DNA of 20,683 nucleotides from an uncultured bacterium (GTDB lineage Bacteria; Bacillota; Clostridia; Lachnospirales; Lachnospiraceae), in NCBI GenBank assembly GCA_905215155.1, contig CAJMPJ010000055.1:1-20683 (forward strand). The letters run 5' to 3'. The notes below the pieces were generated by a model that saw nothing but the letters and a program-made list of their open reading frames with translations, was not told where the DNA came from and made no database searches. Shown one piece after another: positions 14,588 through 20,683 of this stretch. Every line of letters begins with the position of its first letter. The stretch's first letter is position 1. A program made the position numbers and the translations under genes.

Positions 14588-16717
14588 ATGGGAAGATCAG
14601 TAAGAATGGGCATCGATGTGGGAGGCACCCATACAAAAGCGGTTGCAATTGACAATGCCACCCACGAAATCATTGGGAAGTCTTCGGTGAAAACAACACA
14701 TGATGATCCCAGAGGTGTAGCGGCAGGCGTTGTAAAGTCCTTTCAGAACTGCTTAAAGGAAAATGAAATCAGTCCCGAGGATGTAGTGTTCGTTGCCCAC
14801 TCCACCACACAGGCCACCAATGCCCTGATCGAAGGCGATGTGGCTGTAGTCGGTGTAATCGGTATGGCAAAGGGAGGCATGGAAGGATTTCTGGCAAAAA
14901 GACAGACAAAGATTCCGGACATTGATCTGGGAAACCAAAAAAAGATCAAGATCATCAATGAGTTTATCAATGTAAAAAAGATGGACCGCACCGTGGTCGA
15001 AAATACCATTGAATCCATGAAGCAGTCAGGTGCCCAGGTTTTCGTATCCTCCATGGCATTTGGTGTTGATGACGGAGGCCCGGAGCAGGAGGTCTATGAG
15101 GTGGCCAGTGAGAAAAACATTCCCACCACCATGGCTTCCGATATCACAAAACTTTACGGCCTGACCAGACGCACCAGAACAGCAGCCATCAACGCTTCCA
15201 TCCTGCCAAAGATGCTCGATACCGCCACGTCTACGGAAGAATCCGTAAGAGAAGCCGGAGTATTTGTACCCCTGATGATCATGCGTGGCGACGGCGGTGT
15301 TATGGAGATTTCCGAAATGAAAAAGCGGCCGGTGCTTACCATGCTTTCTGGTCCGGCTGCTTCTGTTATGGGCTCTCTCATGTATTTAAGAGCATCAAAC
15401 GGCGTTTATTTTGAAGTAGGCGGAACCACCACCAACATCGGAGTAATCAAAAACGGACGTCCCGCCATTGACTATTCCATTGTCGGAGGACATCCTACCT
15501 ATATTTCATCACTTGATGTAAGAGTGCTGGGGGTGGCCGGAGGGTCCATGGTCCGCGCAAACAAACAGGGAATCATCGACGTGGGTCCCCGTTCCGCCCA
15601 TATTGCAGGGCTTGATTATTCCGTATTTACGGATACTGAGAAGATCAAAAACCCTACCGTGGAATTTTTCTCTCCAAAACCAGGAGATCCGGCTGATTAT
15701 GTGAGAATTCGGCTGGAAGACGGATCAGCAGTCACCATAACCAATTCCTGTGCGGCTAACGTATTGGGACTGGTAAAGAAAGAGCATTTCTCTTACGGAA
15801 ATGTGGAATCAGCCAGAAAAGCAATGAAAGCCCTTGCGGACTACTGTAACACCACCCCGGAAGACATTGCCAAGCAGATCATGGAAAAAGCTTATTTGAA
15901 GATCGAACCTGTGATCTTAGAGCTGGCAGAAAAATACAAGCTGGAAAAGGATCAGATATCTTTGGTAGGAGTTGGAGGAGGAGCCGCTTCCCTGATCATT
16001 TATTTCAGCGAAAAAATGGGAGTCAAATACTCCATTCCTGAAAATGCGGAAGTGATTTCCTCCATCGGTGTAGCCCTTTCCATGGTCCGTGATGTGGTGG
16101 AACGTATCATTCCGTCACCATCAAAAGAAGATATTAAGTCCATCAAGAACGAGGCATTAAATAAAGCCATTGAATCCGGTGCAACGGCAGATTCGGTGGA
16201 GATCCATATTGAAATTGATCCTCAGACCTCCAAGGTAACCGCCATAGCAACCGGTTCTACGGAAGTAAAGACAGCCGATCTGTTAAAAGAATGCGATGAA
16301 GCCGAAGCCCGGCATTTGGCAGCCGAAGATATGAGAATCGCGGATGAGGACGCAAAGCTTCTGGTAAGCTCCGGTTATTTCTATATATATGGAGATCAGA
16401 CCGGTACCGATTTTGCAGGAGCGATCCGTATTATAGATAAGAAGGGCTTTATAAAGGTCCAGCGGGGAAGAGGTATGTGCGTAAAGACCACAGCCGCAGA
16501 ATGCATGAGTGCGATCAAGCAGCTATGGGAAGATATGGCCGTGTACCAGACCGACCTGATTATCAGACCGGACTACTATCTTTGTATGGGGGCCCGTGTC
16601 ATGGACTTTTCAGCCGTTGATTTTGAACAGCTGGAATTGCTTGTGGATCTGGAAATCTCCGCTTTGGAGGCGGATGAAGAGATCCTTGTAGTAGCAGCCA
16701 ACAGAAAGCAGAGCTAA
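14588..16717 (+). CDS. HyuA/oxoprolinase-family ASKHA protein without HyuB
   Basis: ATP-binding protein of the hydantoinase A/5-oxoprolinase/acetone-carboxylase group, members of which phosphorylate a lactam or amide before cleavage. Motifs: phosphate-1 GIDVGGTHTKA (8-18), STTQATNAL (72-80), SGPAASVMGS (254-263), phosphate-2-like EVGGTTTNIGVI (276-287), VLGVAGGS (313-320) and the adenosine motif VGVGGGAAS (460-468). About 200 C-terminal residues (from 510) are not part of the usual HyuA core. In the phosphate-2 motif the family's D-x-GGTTTD is E-V-GGTTTN here, so both acidic positions differ and activity may be altered. The earlier start at 14492 lies within the permease gene; ATG 14588 is chosen because AAGGAG sits 10 bases upstream. 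No hydantoinase B gene is present. The 709-residue protein probably works alone or with an unlinked partner. Confidence 0.85.
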   Translation: MGRSVRMGIDVGGTHTKAVAIDNATHEIIGKSSVKTTHDDPRGVAAGVVKSFQNCLKENEISPEDVVFVAHSTTQATNALIEGDVAVVGVIGMAKGGMEGFLAKRQTKIPDIDLGNQKKIKIINEFINVKKMDRTVVENTIESMKQSGAQVFVSSMAFGVDDGGPEQEVYEVASEKNIPTTMASDITKLYGLTRRTRTAAINASILPKMLDTATSTEESVREAGVFVPLMIMRGDGGVMEISEMKKRPVLTMLSGPAASVMGSLMYLRASNGVYFEVGGTTTNIGVIKNGRPAIDYSIVGGHPTYISSLDVRVLGVAGGSMVRANKQGIIDVGPRSAHIAGLDYSVFTDTEKIKNPTVEFFSPKPGDPADYVRIRLEDGSAVTITNSCAANVLGLVKKEHFSYGNVESARKAMKALADYCNTTPEDIAKQIMEKAYLKIEPVILELAEKYKLEKDQISLVGVGGGAASLIIYFSEKMGVKYSIPENAEVISSIGVALSMVRDVVERIIPSPSKEDIKSIKNEALNKAIESGATADSVEIHIEIDPQTSKVTAIATGSTEVKTADLLKECDEAEARHLAAEDMRIADEDAKLLVSSGYFYIYGDQTGTDFAGAIRIIDKKGFIKVQRGRGMCVKTTAAECMSAIKQLWEDMAVYQTDLIIRPDYYLCMGARVMDFSAVDFEQLELLVDLEISALEADEEILVVAANRKQS

Positions 16718-16734
16718 AGCGTTTGGAGAAGGAA

Positions 16735-17382
16735 ATGGAAAAGACACAGCTGCAGAGTATGGCACAGGAGCTGTTTAAGGTGAAGGATGAATCCTGGGGA
16801 ATGTATGCATTCTCCCGGGATATCCTTCGTGATAAAATAGATGGAACACAAAAAGAATCTATGATCAGGCGGTCCATCCGGTGCGGGGAGGATATGGCAG
16901 ATCAAGCCGCAAATAGATTGGGGACCCGAAATCCGTGGGAAATGGCAGAAAAACTCAAACTCAAGGTGGAGTTTACGGAAAGAGGGCAGCTTGCGGACCG
17001 GGTGTTGTTTGCTCTTTTTACACCTCCGGACCGGATAGAGATCATGACGGAACCCATGGAACGGGCAGTAAAACAGGGGGGATTATCCGATTTGATATCA
17101 AAGGAACAGATGACAAAGCTGATCCTGGGCCATGAGATCTTTCATTATTTAGAAGAGGAAGAAGAGGGGATTTATACCAAAAATGAGAAAATCACCCTCT
17201 GGAAGTTCCTTGGGTTAAAGAATAAATCCACAATCCGGACCTTGTCTGAGATCGGAGGGATGTATTTTTCAAAAAAAATTAATGGAATTTCATATTCACC
17301 ATTTGCTTTAGATATACTTTTGTATTATAATTATAGTCCAGATGAAGCCCTGAAGATGTACAGGGAAGTATTAAGCTTTTAA
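16735..17382 (+). CDS. HExxH zinc metalloprotease, ImmA/IrrE-like
   Basis: A putative cytoplasmic metallopeptidase of 215 residues. LILGHEIFHYLEEEEEG (129-145) gives the zinc site H133-E134-xx-H137, and SEIGGMYFSKKI (171-182) places E172 as the likely third ligand, the pattern of ImmA/IrrE (DUF955) peptidases. No signal peptide or membrane segment is seen. A TTG at 16723 opens the frame earlier, but ATG 16735 is chosen since GGAG (16725-16728) sits 6 bases before it. It starts 17 bases after the HyuA-like gene and ends 12 before the regulator gene, so the three are co-translated neighbours. ImmA/IrrE peptidases usually cleave an XRE repressor; none is here, and the FCD regulator is the nearest possible target. 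This is inference. Confidence 0.78.
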   Translation: MEKTQLQSMAQELFKVKDESWGMYAFSRDILRDKIDGTQKESMIRRSIRCGEDMADQAANRLGTRNPWEMAEKLKLKVEFTERGQLADRVLFALFTPPDRIEIMTEPMERAVKQGGLSDLISKEQMTKLILGHEIFHYLEEEEEGIYTKNEKITLWKFLGLKNKSTIRTLSEIGGMYFSKKINGISYSPFALDILLYYNYSPDEALKMYREVLSF

Positions 17383-17394
17383 CAGGAGGCATTG

Positions 17395-18141
17395 ATGGGC
17401 GAAACAGACAACAGCCAGATTGAATCTATTTATGATGTTTTGCGGACGGATATACTGGATTTAAGGCTGCGCCCTGGAATGATTTTCAGCATTAAGGACA
17501 TCAGCGAGTCCTATCAGGTTGGCAGGACCCCGGTACGTGATGCACTGATAAGCCTTTCCAAGGAAGGGCTTATCACTTTTCTGCCCCAGCGGGGAACCAT
17601 GATATCCAAGATCGATTATGACAAAGTGAGGAATGAGCGGTTTTTAAGAACCTGCGTGGAAGAAAACGTGATGCTGGAGTTTATGGCAGTGTGCAATTTA
17701 AAGGCCATTACAGCCCTTGAGATGTCATTGGAACGGCAGGAGGGGCTGGAAAAAAGCGGCGATATCCGCGCATTCTTGTCAGAGGATACTTATTTCCATT
17801 CTATATTCTATGATGGAGCCAACAAAGGCTACTGCAACGACATATTAGAAGCCAATTCCGGACATTACCGGAGAATACGGCTTCTCGCCATGGCGGATTC
17901 CGGTATTGAAAAAGGCGTTGTGAAGCAGCACAGGGATCTGGTGGACGCCATCCTTGCAAAAGATTCCGACCGCCTTCACGGGGTGCTGAATCATCACTTA
18001 AACCGGCTGGTCAACAAAGAACGGACGCTGGTAGCCAAATATACAGATTTATTCGATCATGAGCAAGCAGGGACCAGGCGGGAAACCGACGGACTGGGTG
18101 TGGATTTTCTGGTCGAGACCAAGCTGAAGTATCATGCATAG
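17395..18141 (+). CDS. GntR-family regulator, FCD subgroup
   Basis: A ligand-responsive dimeric transcription factor. The winged helix (about 9-72) shows SIYDVLRTDILDLRLRPGM and the recognition part VGRTPVRDALISLSKEGLI (42-60) with LPQRGTMI. The C-terminal FCD all-helical domain (about 78-215) keeps the metal/ligand residues D131 and H135 (EDTYFHSIF), H179 (KQHRDLV) and H201 (HHLNRL), typical of regulators that bind carboxylates. The last ~35 residues are an extension of unknown role. ATG 17395 is preferred to TTG 17392 because AGGAGG (17384-17389) is 5 bases before it. It closes the permease/HyuA-like/protease unit and probably controls it and perhaps the aldehyde dehydrogenase, perhaps through the dyads at 12903-12920 and 13062-13077. 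Confidence 0.93.
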   Translation: MGETDNSQIESIYDVLRTDILDLRLRPGMIFSIKDISESYQVGRTPVRDALISLSKEGLITFLPQRGTMISKIDYDKVRNERFLRTCVEENVMLEFMAVCNLKAITALEMSLERQEGLEKSGDIRAFLSEDTYFHSIFYDGANKGYCNDILEANSGHYRRIRLLAMADSGIEKGVVKQHRDLVDAILAKDSDRLHGVLNHHLNRLVNKERTLVAKYTDLFDHEQAGTRRETDGLGVDFLVETKLKYHA

Positions 18142-18190
18142 CCGGGAAATACAACCATAAAATTTTTCTTTGACCTCTTGCATTTCCCGG
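18142..18190. repeat. Inverted repeat after the FCD regulator
   Basis: CCGGGAAAT (18142-18150) pairs perfectly with ATTTCCCGG (18182-18190) across a 31-base loop. It begins at the base after the regulator stop and overlaps the following tRNA promoter. It may end the operon or be a binding site; no T run follows the second arm. Confidence 0.45.
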
Positions 18191-18206
18191 GAAAATATGA
18201 TATAAT
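18178..18206 (+). promoter_or_regulatory. Promoter of tRNA-Gly(GCC)
   Basis: TTGCAT (18178-18183), a 17-base spacer and TATAAT (18201-18206) lie 41 bases before the tRNA. A TTGACC at 18170 is too far from the -10 to be the preferred -35. Confidence 0.7.
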
Positions 18207-18247
18207 CCTACCATCGTTGAAACGAACAGAATTCAAAGATCAGTTAT

Positions 18248-18320
18248 GCGCGAGTGGCTCAGTTGGTGGAGTACGACCTTGCCAAGGTCGGGGTCGCGGG
18301 TTCGAGTCCCGTCTCGCGCT
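18248..18320 (+). tRNA. tRNA-Gly(GCC)
   Basis: Complete 73-base cloverleaf: acceptor GCGCGAG/CTCGCGC, anticodon stem CGACC/GGTCG with loop TTGCCAA (anticodon GCC), T arm with loop TTCGAGT, discriminator T. CCA is not encoded. Confidence 0.95.
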
Positions 18321-18335
18321 CTTCATTCAGAAGGT

Positions 18336-18370
18336 AAAAAGCAGATTTCCAGTTGGAAGTCTGCTTTTTT
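18336..18370 (+). terminator. Terminator of tRNA-Gly(GCC)
   Basis: A 15-bp stem (18336-18350 with 18355-18369, one G-U) with a 4-base loop and a terminal T run to 18370. Confidence 0.92.
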
Positions 18371-18530
18371 GTTGATCTCATGGGCAACTCTAACAAGTGC
18401 AAGTTTTAAATATAACCAGGTAGTGGGAAACGATTTTTTAATAAGCTAAAAAATCAAACAGTGATCTACTTTTATTTCAAAAAAATGAAAAAGGGTTGGT
18501 GAAGACTAACAGAATACACATGGAGAATAA

Positions 18531-18720
18531 ATAAAAGAAACTTTTGGGATTATAAGAAAATCAAATATATTTCAATTTGCGGATGATGAGTCTATAAAAC
18601 GTGTCGTCTATTGTTTGAAGGATATATCAGATTCTATGGCAAGAGCGAGTTCATATATCGCAGACCAACCTTCGCTTATAACTGTTATTGCAAATAAAAA
18701 ACAAAGCTTTTATTTTTAAA
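18531..18720 (+). pseudogene. Possible gene remnant
   Basis: A plus-strand frame of about 60 codons without a start codon reads as protein-like sequence (for example SIKRVVYCLKDISDSMARAS and QPSLITVIANK) and then meets a stop. Upstream it is closed by a stop. It may be a broken internal piece of a gene; the family is not recognised. Confidence 0.25.
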
Positions 18721-19029
18721 AATATCAAAGTTTTTAGTCAGGAAATAAGATGTTGGTCTGTATCGTTGGTGACAGCTAATATACTGACGCAGACTGCTTA
18801 TGGAAATCTTGAACAAAATAGGAGAGGCCATATGATGAGCGTGCGTTCTATACCTGACAAATATTGGCCCTGTTAAAATATACTTCTATGAAAGGAAAAA
18901 GATGATTAATCAATATGAGTAGACAGAAAATGGCCGACTAATTGTTTTGAAAGAAGTGCATTAACAGAATGAAAAAGGAGAGACGTATTGATTATAGAAA
19001 AAACGTATTTTTTAAATAAATATCAATAA

Positions 19030-19075
19030 AAGGATTACTTCCGCCACGGTTGCAATGGAAATGATCCTTATTTTC
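19030..19075 (+). terminator. Possible terminator in the decayed region
   Basis: Arms 19030-19042 and 19057-19069 pair over 13 positions with one mismatch and one G-U, followed by ATTTTCAT. No intact gene precedes it, so it may be left from a lost gene. Confidence 0.4.
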
Positions 19076-19467
19076 ATATTTTTCATAGATTCTTATATTC
19101 GAGTTATCTATAACTAACATTATTAAAAAAATATAAGAAAGTGAAGCAATTAAGTAAAAAAGAATTTTTAAAATGGTACTTCAGCTTAAAATCAAATAAA
19201 AGTATTAGAGGTGTAGCTGCAGCATCTATCTATTCCTATAAATAAAAACTTTTAATCGCCTTCATTTGTTTGGAGTAAGCGATGCTCTGGGGAGTCTTTC
19301 AAAAAGATTGGTATGTAAGAATATTTGACTTTTATTGATACAAATTTAAACGGATGCTGCATTTGGTGATCACAAGCCAGACAAATAGATAACAGCATAA
19401 ATTATAATATATGAATCTTTGGCATAAATTTGATAATTAATATTGAGAAATCTGTTAGCTGAAAATC

Positions 19468-19501
19468 AATCAGCATTTTCCCAAATTCAAAAATGCTGAT
19501 T
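19468..19501 (-). terminator. Terminator of the DNRLRE-like gene
   Basis: A perfect 12-bp stem (19468-19479 with 19490-19501) overlaps the last codons of the minus-strand gene; its stop at 19487-19489 lies in the loop. On the minus strand a moderately T-rich stretch follows. Confidence 0.6.
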
Positions 19502-20065
19502 AATTTCAACAGTACATGGAACCTGCTTCATAATTGGTAATCCTGGAATACTTTCATAGGTAACCCGAAGCATTGGACGCATGGAAAGAATTTTGAAATT
19601 ATGTCCTGCGTAAAAAAGCGGAAGACCATTTCCTGGACTGGTGATAATTAATCCCTTATTCTCTAACTGTTCGTTATGCCAAATTTGTGTGATTTGCGTT
19701 ATATCAATTTCAGTATAGCTGGAATTGATGTCATCCATAAAACAGGTTTCATATTTATAATCGAATTGAGGTTTTGAAAAGTGGTTACTGTATATATTGA
19801 AAAAGTCAGTTAAAGGGTATAAGCAATATGAATCGCTGAAATATGGTCTGCATACATGACTGGGGGTGCAGACGGGAAGCTTATAAAGAATTAAACGGGA
19901 ATTTTTGATTTTACCTAAATAAAAATCAGGCTGTAGATCAAAGTACAGAAATATGTTTTCTCTGCATTTGCCACATTGACCTACAATTAAAGCATCATTA
20001 TTGTATTGATAGCAATTGCTGCAAAAGCTTCCAGAATATTTACATATAATATCAATGAAACTCAT
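19487..20065 (-). CDS. DNRLRE-like beta-sandwich protein with paired CxxC motifs
   Basis: A 192-residue protein whose core follows the DNRLRE surface-domain pattern: LIVGQCGKCRENIFLYFDLQ (26-45), then KNSRLILYKLPV, a middle region, the EIDITQITQIWHNEQLENKGLII block, and a final RPMLRVTYE strand. Such domains occur on surface or spore-coat proteins of Clostridia, usually as part of larger chains. No signal peptide is seen. C15-xx-C18 and C31-xx-C34 could bind zinc or crosslink, which is unusual for the domain. The first ATG of the frame is 20113, but ATG 20065 is chosen since AGGAGGG precedes it closely. It is divergent from the 103-residue gene. The role is unknown; a spore-surface part is a guess. 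Confidence 0.6.
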   Translation of the reverse strand: MSFIDIICKYSGSFCSNCYQYNNDALIVGQCGKCRENIFLYFDLQPDFYLGKIKNSRLILYKLPVCTPSHVCRPYFSDSYCLYPLTDFFNIYSNHFSKPQFDYKYETCFMDDINSSYTEIDITQITQIWHNEQLENKGLIITSPGNGLPLFYAGHNFKILSMRPMLRVTYESIPGLPIMKQVPCTVEINQHF

Positions 20066-20126
20066 GTGAATCCCTCCTGGTTTAATATATGTATCAGTAT
20101 ACAGGACGGGCACTGAAACACTCTTC

Positions 20127-20152
20127 TATATTAGGAATATACTTATATTAGG
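20127..20152. repeat. Direct repeat in the divergent promoter region
   Basis: TATATTAGG occurs at 20127-20135 and 20144-20152, 17 bases apart, between the divergent start codons. It may mark regulator binding or promoter elements. Confidence 0.4.
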
Positions 20153-20199
20153 CACAATTGTTTGGCCTGGCAAATAAAAAGATAGAAAGGATATTATAT

Positions 20200-20511
20200 A
20201 TGGCAATTGAAATATCAGTAACCAACGCAACTGCATTCAATTCAAGTGTGTCAGATGCTTTTTTTGATATATCGTTTACCAATGATTCCGCATTTAGTTA
20301 CGCTGCTAATTCCAGCATTTATTACTATGCCTTGCTCACAGATTCCACTACAGGTACTGCCAAGACGCAGGAAGTAACGTTTGAAGTTCCTAAAACGGAA
20401 GAGGGAACAATAACTGCTGCAACAACCGAGACTTTTACAATAGAGAATACAGGAGATCTTTTATCCCCTGTTACTGCGTCGGGTGGAAGGATATTATATG
20501 TATCTCAATAA
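20200..20511 (+). CDS. Hypothetical protein, Ser/Thr/Ala-rich, 103 residues
   Basis: A small acidic, Ser/Thr/Asn-rich protein with predicted beta strands (ISVTNATAFNSSVSDAFFDI near the start, EVTFEVPKTEEG in the middle, GRILYVSQ at the end) and no signal peptide, cysteine or membrane segment. It ends 8 residues after a Gly-Gly turn. No family is recognised; its composition fits a self-assembling surface or coat-type protein. ATG 20200 is chosen because GAAAGG lies 9 bases upstream; the earlier TTG at 20158 lacks a site. It is divergent from the DNRLRE-like gene, followed at once by a terminator. A shared role with its neighbour is possible but only positional. Confidence 0.6.
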   Translation: MAIEISVTNATAFNSSVSDAFFDISFTNDSAFSYAANSSIYYYALLTDSTTGTAKTQEVTFEVPKTEEGTITAATTETFTIENTGDLLSPVTASGGRILYVSQ

Positions 20512-20517
20512 AAGGTA

Positions 20518-20550
20518 AAACAAGAGCCGGACATGTTCTGGCTCTTGTTT
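20518..20550 (+). terminator. Terminator of the 103-residue gene
   Basis: A perfect 11-bp stem (20518-20528 with 20540-20550) continues inward by a few pairs. The arm ends in TTT and A-rich sequence follows, so the T run is short. Confidence 0.75.
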
Positions 20551-20584
20551 AAAAATATAGTTTAAAAAATAATGTAAAATAGTG

Positions 20585-20613
20585 TTGACAAATGTCGCCT
20601 GCATTGGTATGAT
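20585..20613 (+). promoter_or_regulatory. Strong promoter at the right window end
   Basis: TTGACA (20585-20590), a 17-base spacer and TATGAT (20608-20613), overlapping a TATAAT (20613-20618), mark a near-consensus promoter. Its product lies beyond the window. Confidence 0.75.
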
Positions 20614-20620
20614 ATAATTC

Positions 20621-20683
20621 GCCGCTGAAAACGGCGGCAAAACTTCTTCCAAAACACATCGGGAAACGATGAAAAATGTTTTG
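20621..20683 (+). ncRNA. Structured leader RNA, cut by window edge
   Basis: Directly after the promoter: hairpin GCCGC (20621-20625) with GCGGC (20634-20638), then a two-step stem with CAAAACA (20650-20656) with TGTTTTG (20677-20683) outside and CATCG (20657-20661) with CGATG (20667-20671) inside, loop GGAAA. The pattern of a strong promoter and immediate small stems is common before rRNA or tRNA operons, but the gene itself is not seen. Confidence 0.4.

Larger units (their letters stand above)
18371..19467. other. AT-rich decayed region without an intact gene
   Basis: About 1.1 kb, very AT-rich, with stops in all frames. A plus-strand frame at about 18530-18720 (see separate entry) and a hairpin at 19030-19069 are the only structures I can support. 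It looks like decayed genes or old mobile DNA. Confidence 0.5.

Noticed and set aside
18688..18876. 62-codon plus-strand frame after tRNA-Gly(GCC)
   Set aside because: No ribosome binding site or protein-like pattern, and it lies in decayed AT-rich DNA.
20083..20091. CATATATTA on the minus strand as a sigma-E/K -10 element for the DNRLRE-like gene
   Set aside because: A start site 7 bases downstream would fall inside the ribosome binding site at 20072-20080, so the message would lack a usable leader.

Overview
The window looks like chromosomal DNA of a low-to-moderate GC, spore-forming-type anaerobe of the Clostridia, most likely a Lachnospiraceae/Lacrimispora-like member. The grounds are strong AGGAGG ribosome binding sites, Bacillota-type TTGACA/TATAAT promoters, a stand-alone superoxide reductase, a DUF1848 protein and a tandem-HAMP chemoreceptor. 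The genus is an inference from family content, not from a search.

Layout. (1) 1-100: 3' end of tRNA-Leu(UAA) and its terminator. (2) 287-4204: housekeeping genes: a Cache-type chemoreceptor, a small ferritin-like helical protein, a DUF1848 Fe-S protein, and, convergent to these behind a bidirectional terminator, a superoxide reductase. (3) 4229-4410: a 24-codon ORF with a strong ribosome binding site next to the tail of a decayed gene. (4) 4446-4728: a promoter, tRNA-Phe(GAA), tRNA-Gly(UCC) and a strong terminator. (5) 4731-10210: a more AT-rich accessory block of acetyltransferase and resistance-like genes: a MerR regulator divergent from a GNAT and a membrane-anchored alpha/beta hydrolase (with a textbook 19-bp-spacer MerR promoter/operator), a second GNAT, a tandem-domain GNAT and a chloramphenicol acetyltransferase. 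Its first part (4728-8463) lies between two 43-bp direct copies (41/43 identical) of the tRNA terminator, and a GC-richer scar lies at its left end. (6) 10212-11051: AT-rich DNA without a convincing gene. (7) 11152-18141: a catabolic locus of higher GC: aldehyde dehydrogenase, then (after a terminator and a 530-base leader with dyads and hairpins) an ion-transporter-superfamily permease, a HyuA/oxoprolinase-like ASKHA protein with no HyuB partner, an HExxH metalloprotease and a GntR/FCD regulator. (8) 18178-18370: promoter, tRNA-Gly(GCC) and terminator. (9) 18371-19467: AT-rich decayed DNA. (10) 19487-20511: divergent genes for a DNRLRE-like, cysteine-bearing protein and a 103-residue unknown. 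(11) 20585-20683: a strong promoter and a structured leader RNA that runs off the window.

How the genes work together. The locus at 11152-18141 reads as uptake of a small, probably anionic or amide-type substrate, processing by the HyuA-like protein and oxidation of an aldehyde product, controlled by the FCD regulator. The protease wedged 12-17 bases from its neighbours is the unexpected part and may take part in regulation. The block at 4731-10210 reads as acquired detoxification genes. The most interesting candidates for something undescribed are the HyuA-like/protease/FCD arrangement and the terminator-flanked acetyltransferase block. Every statement of function rests on motifs read by eye.
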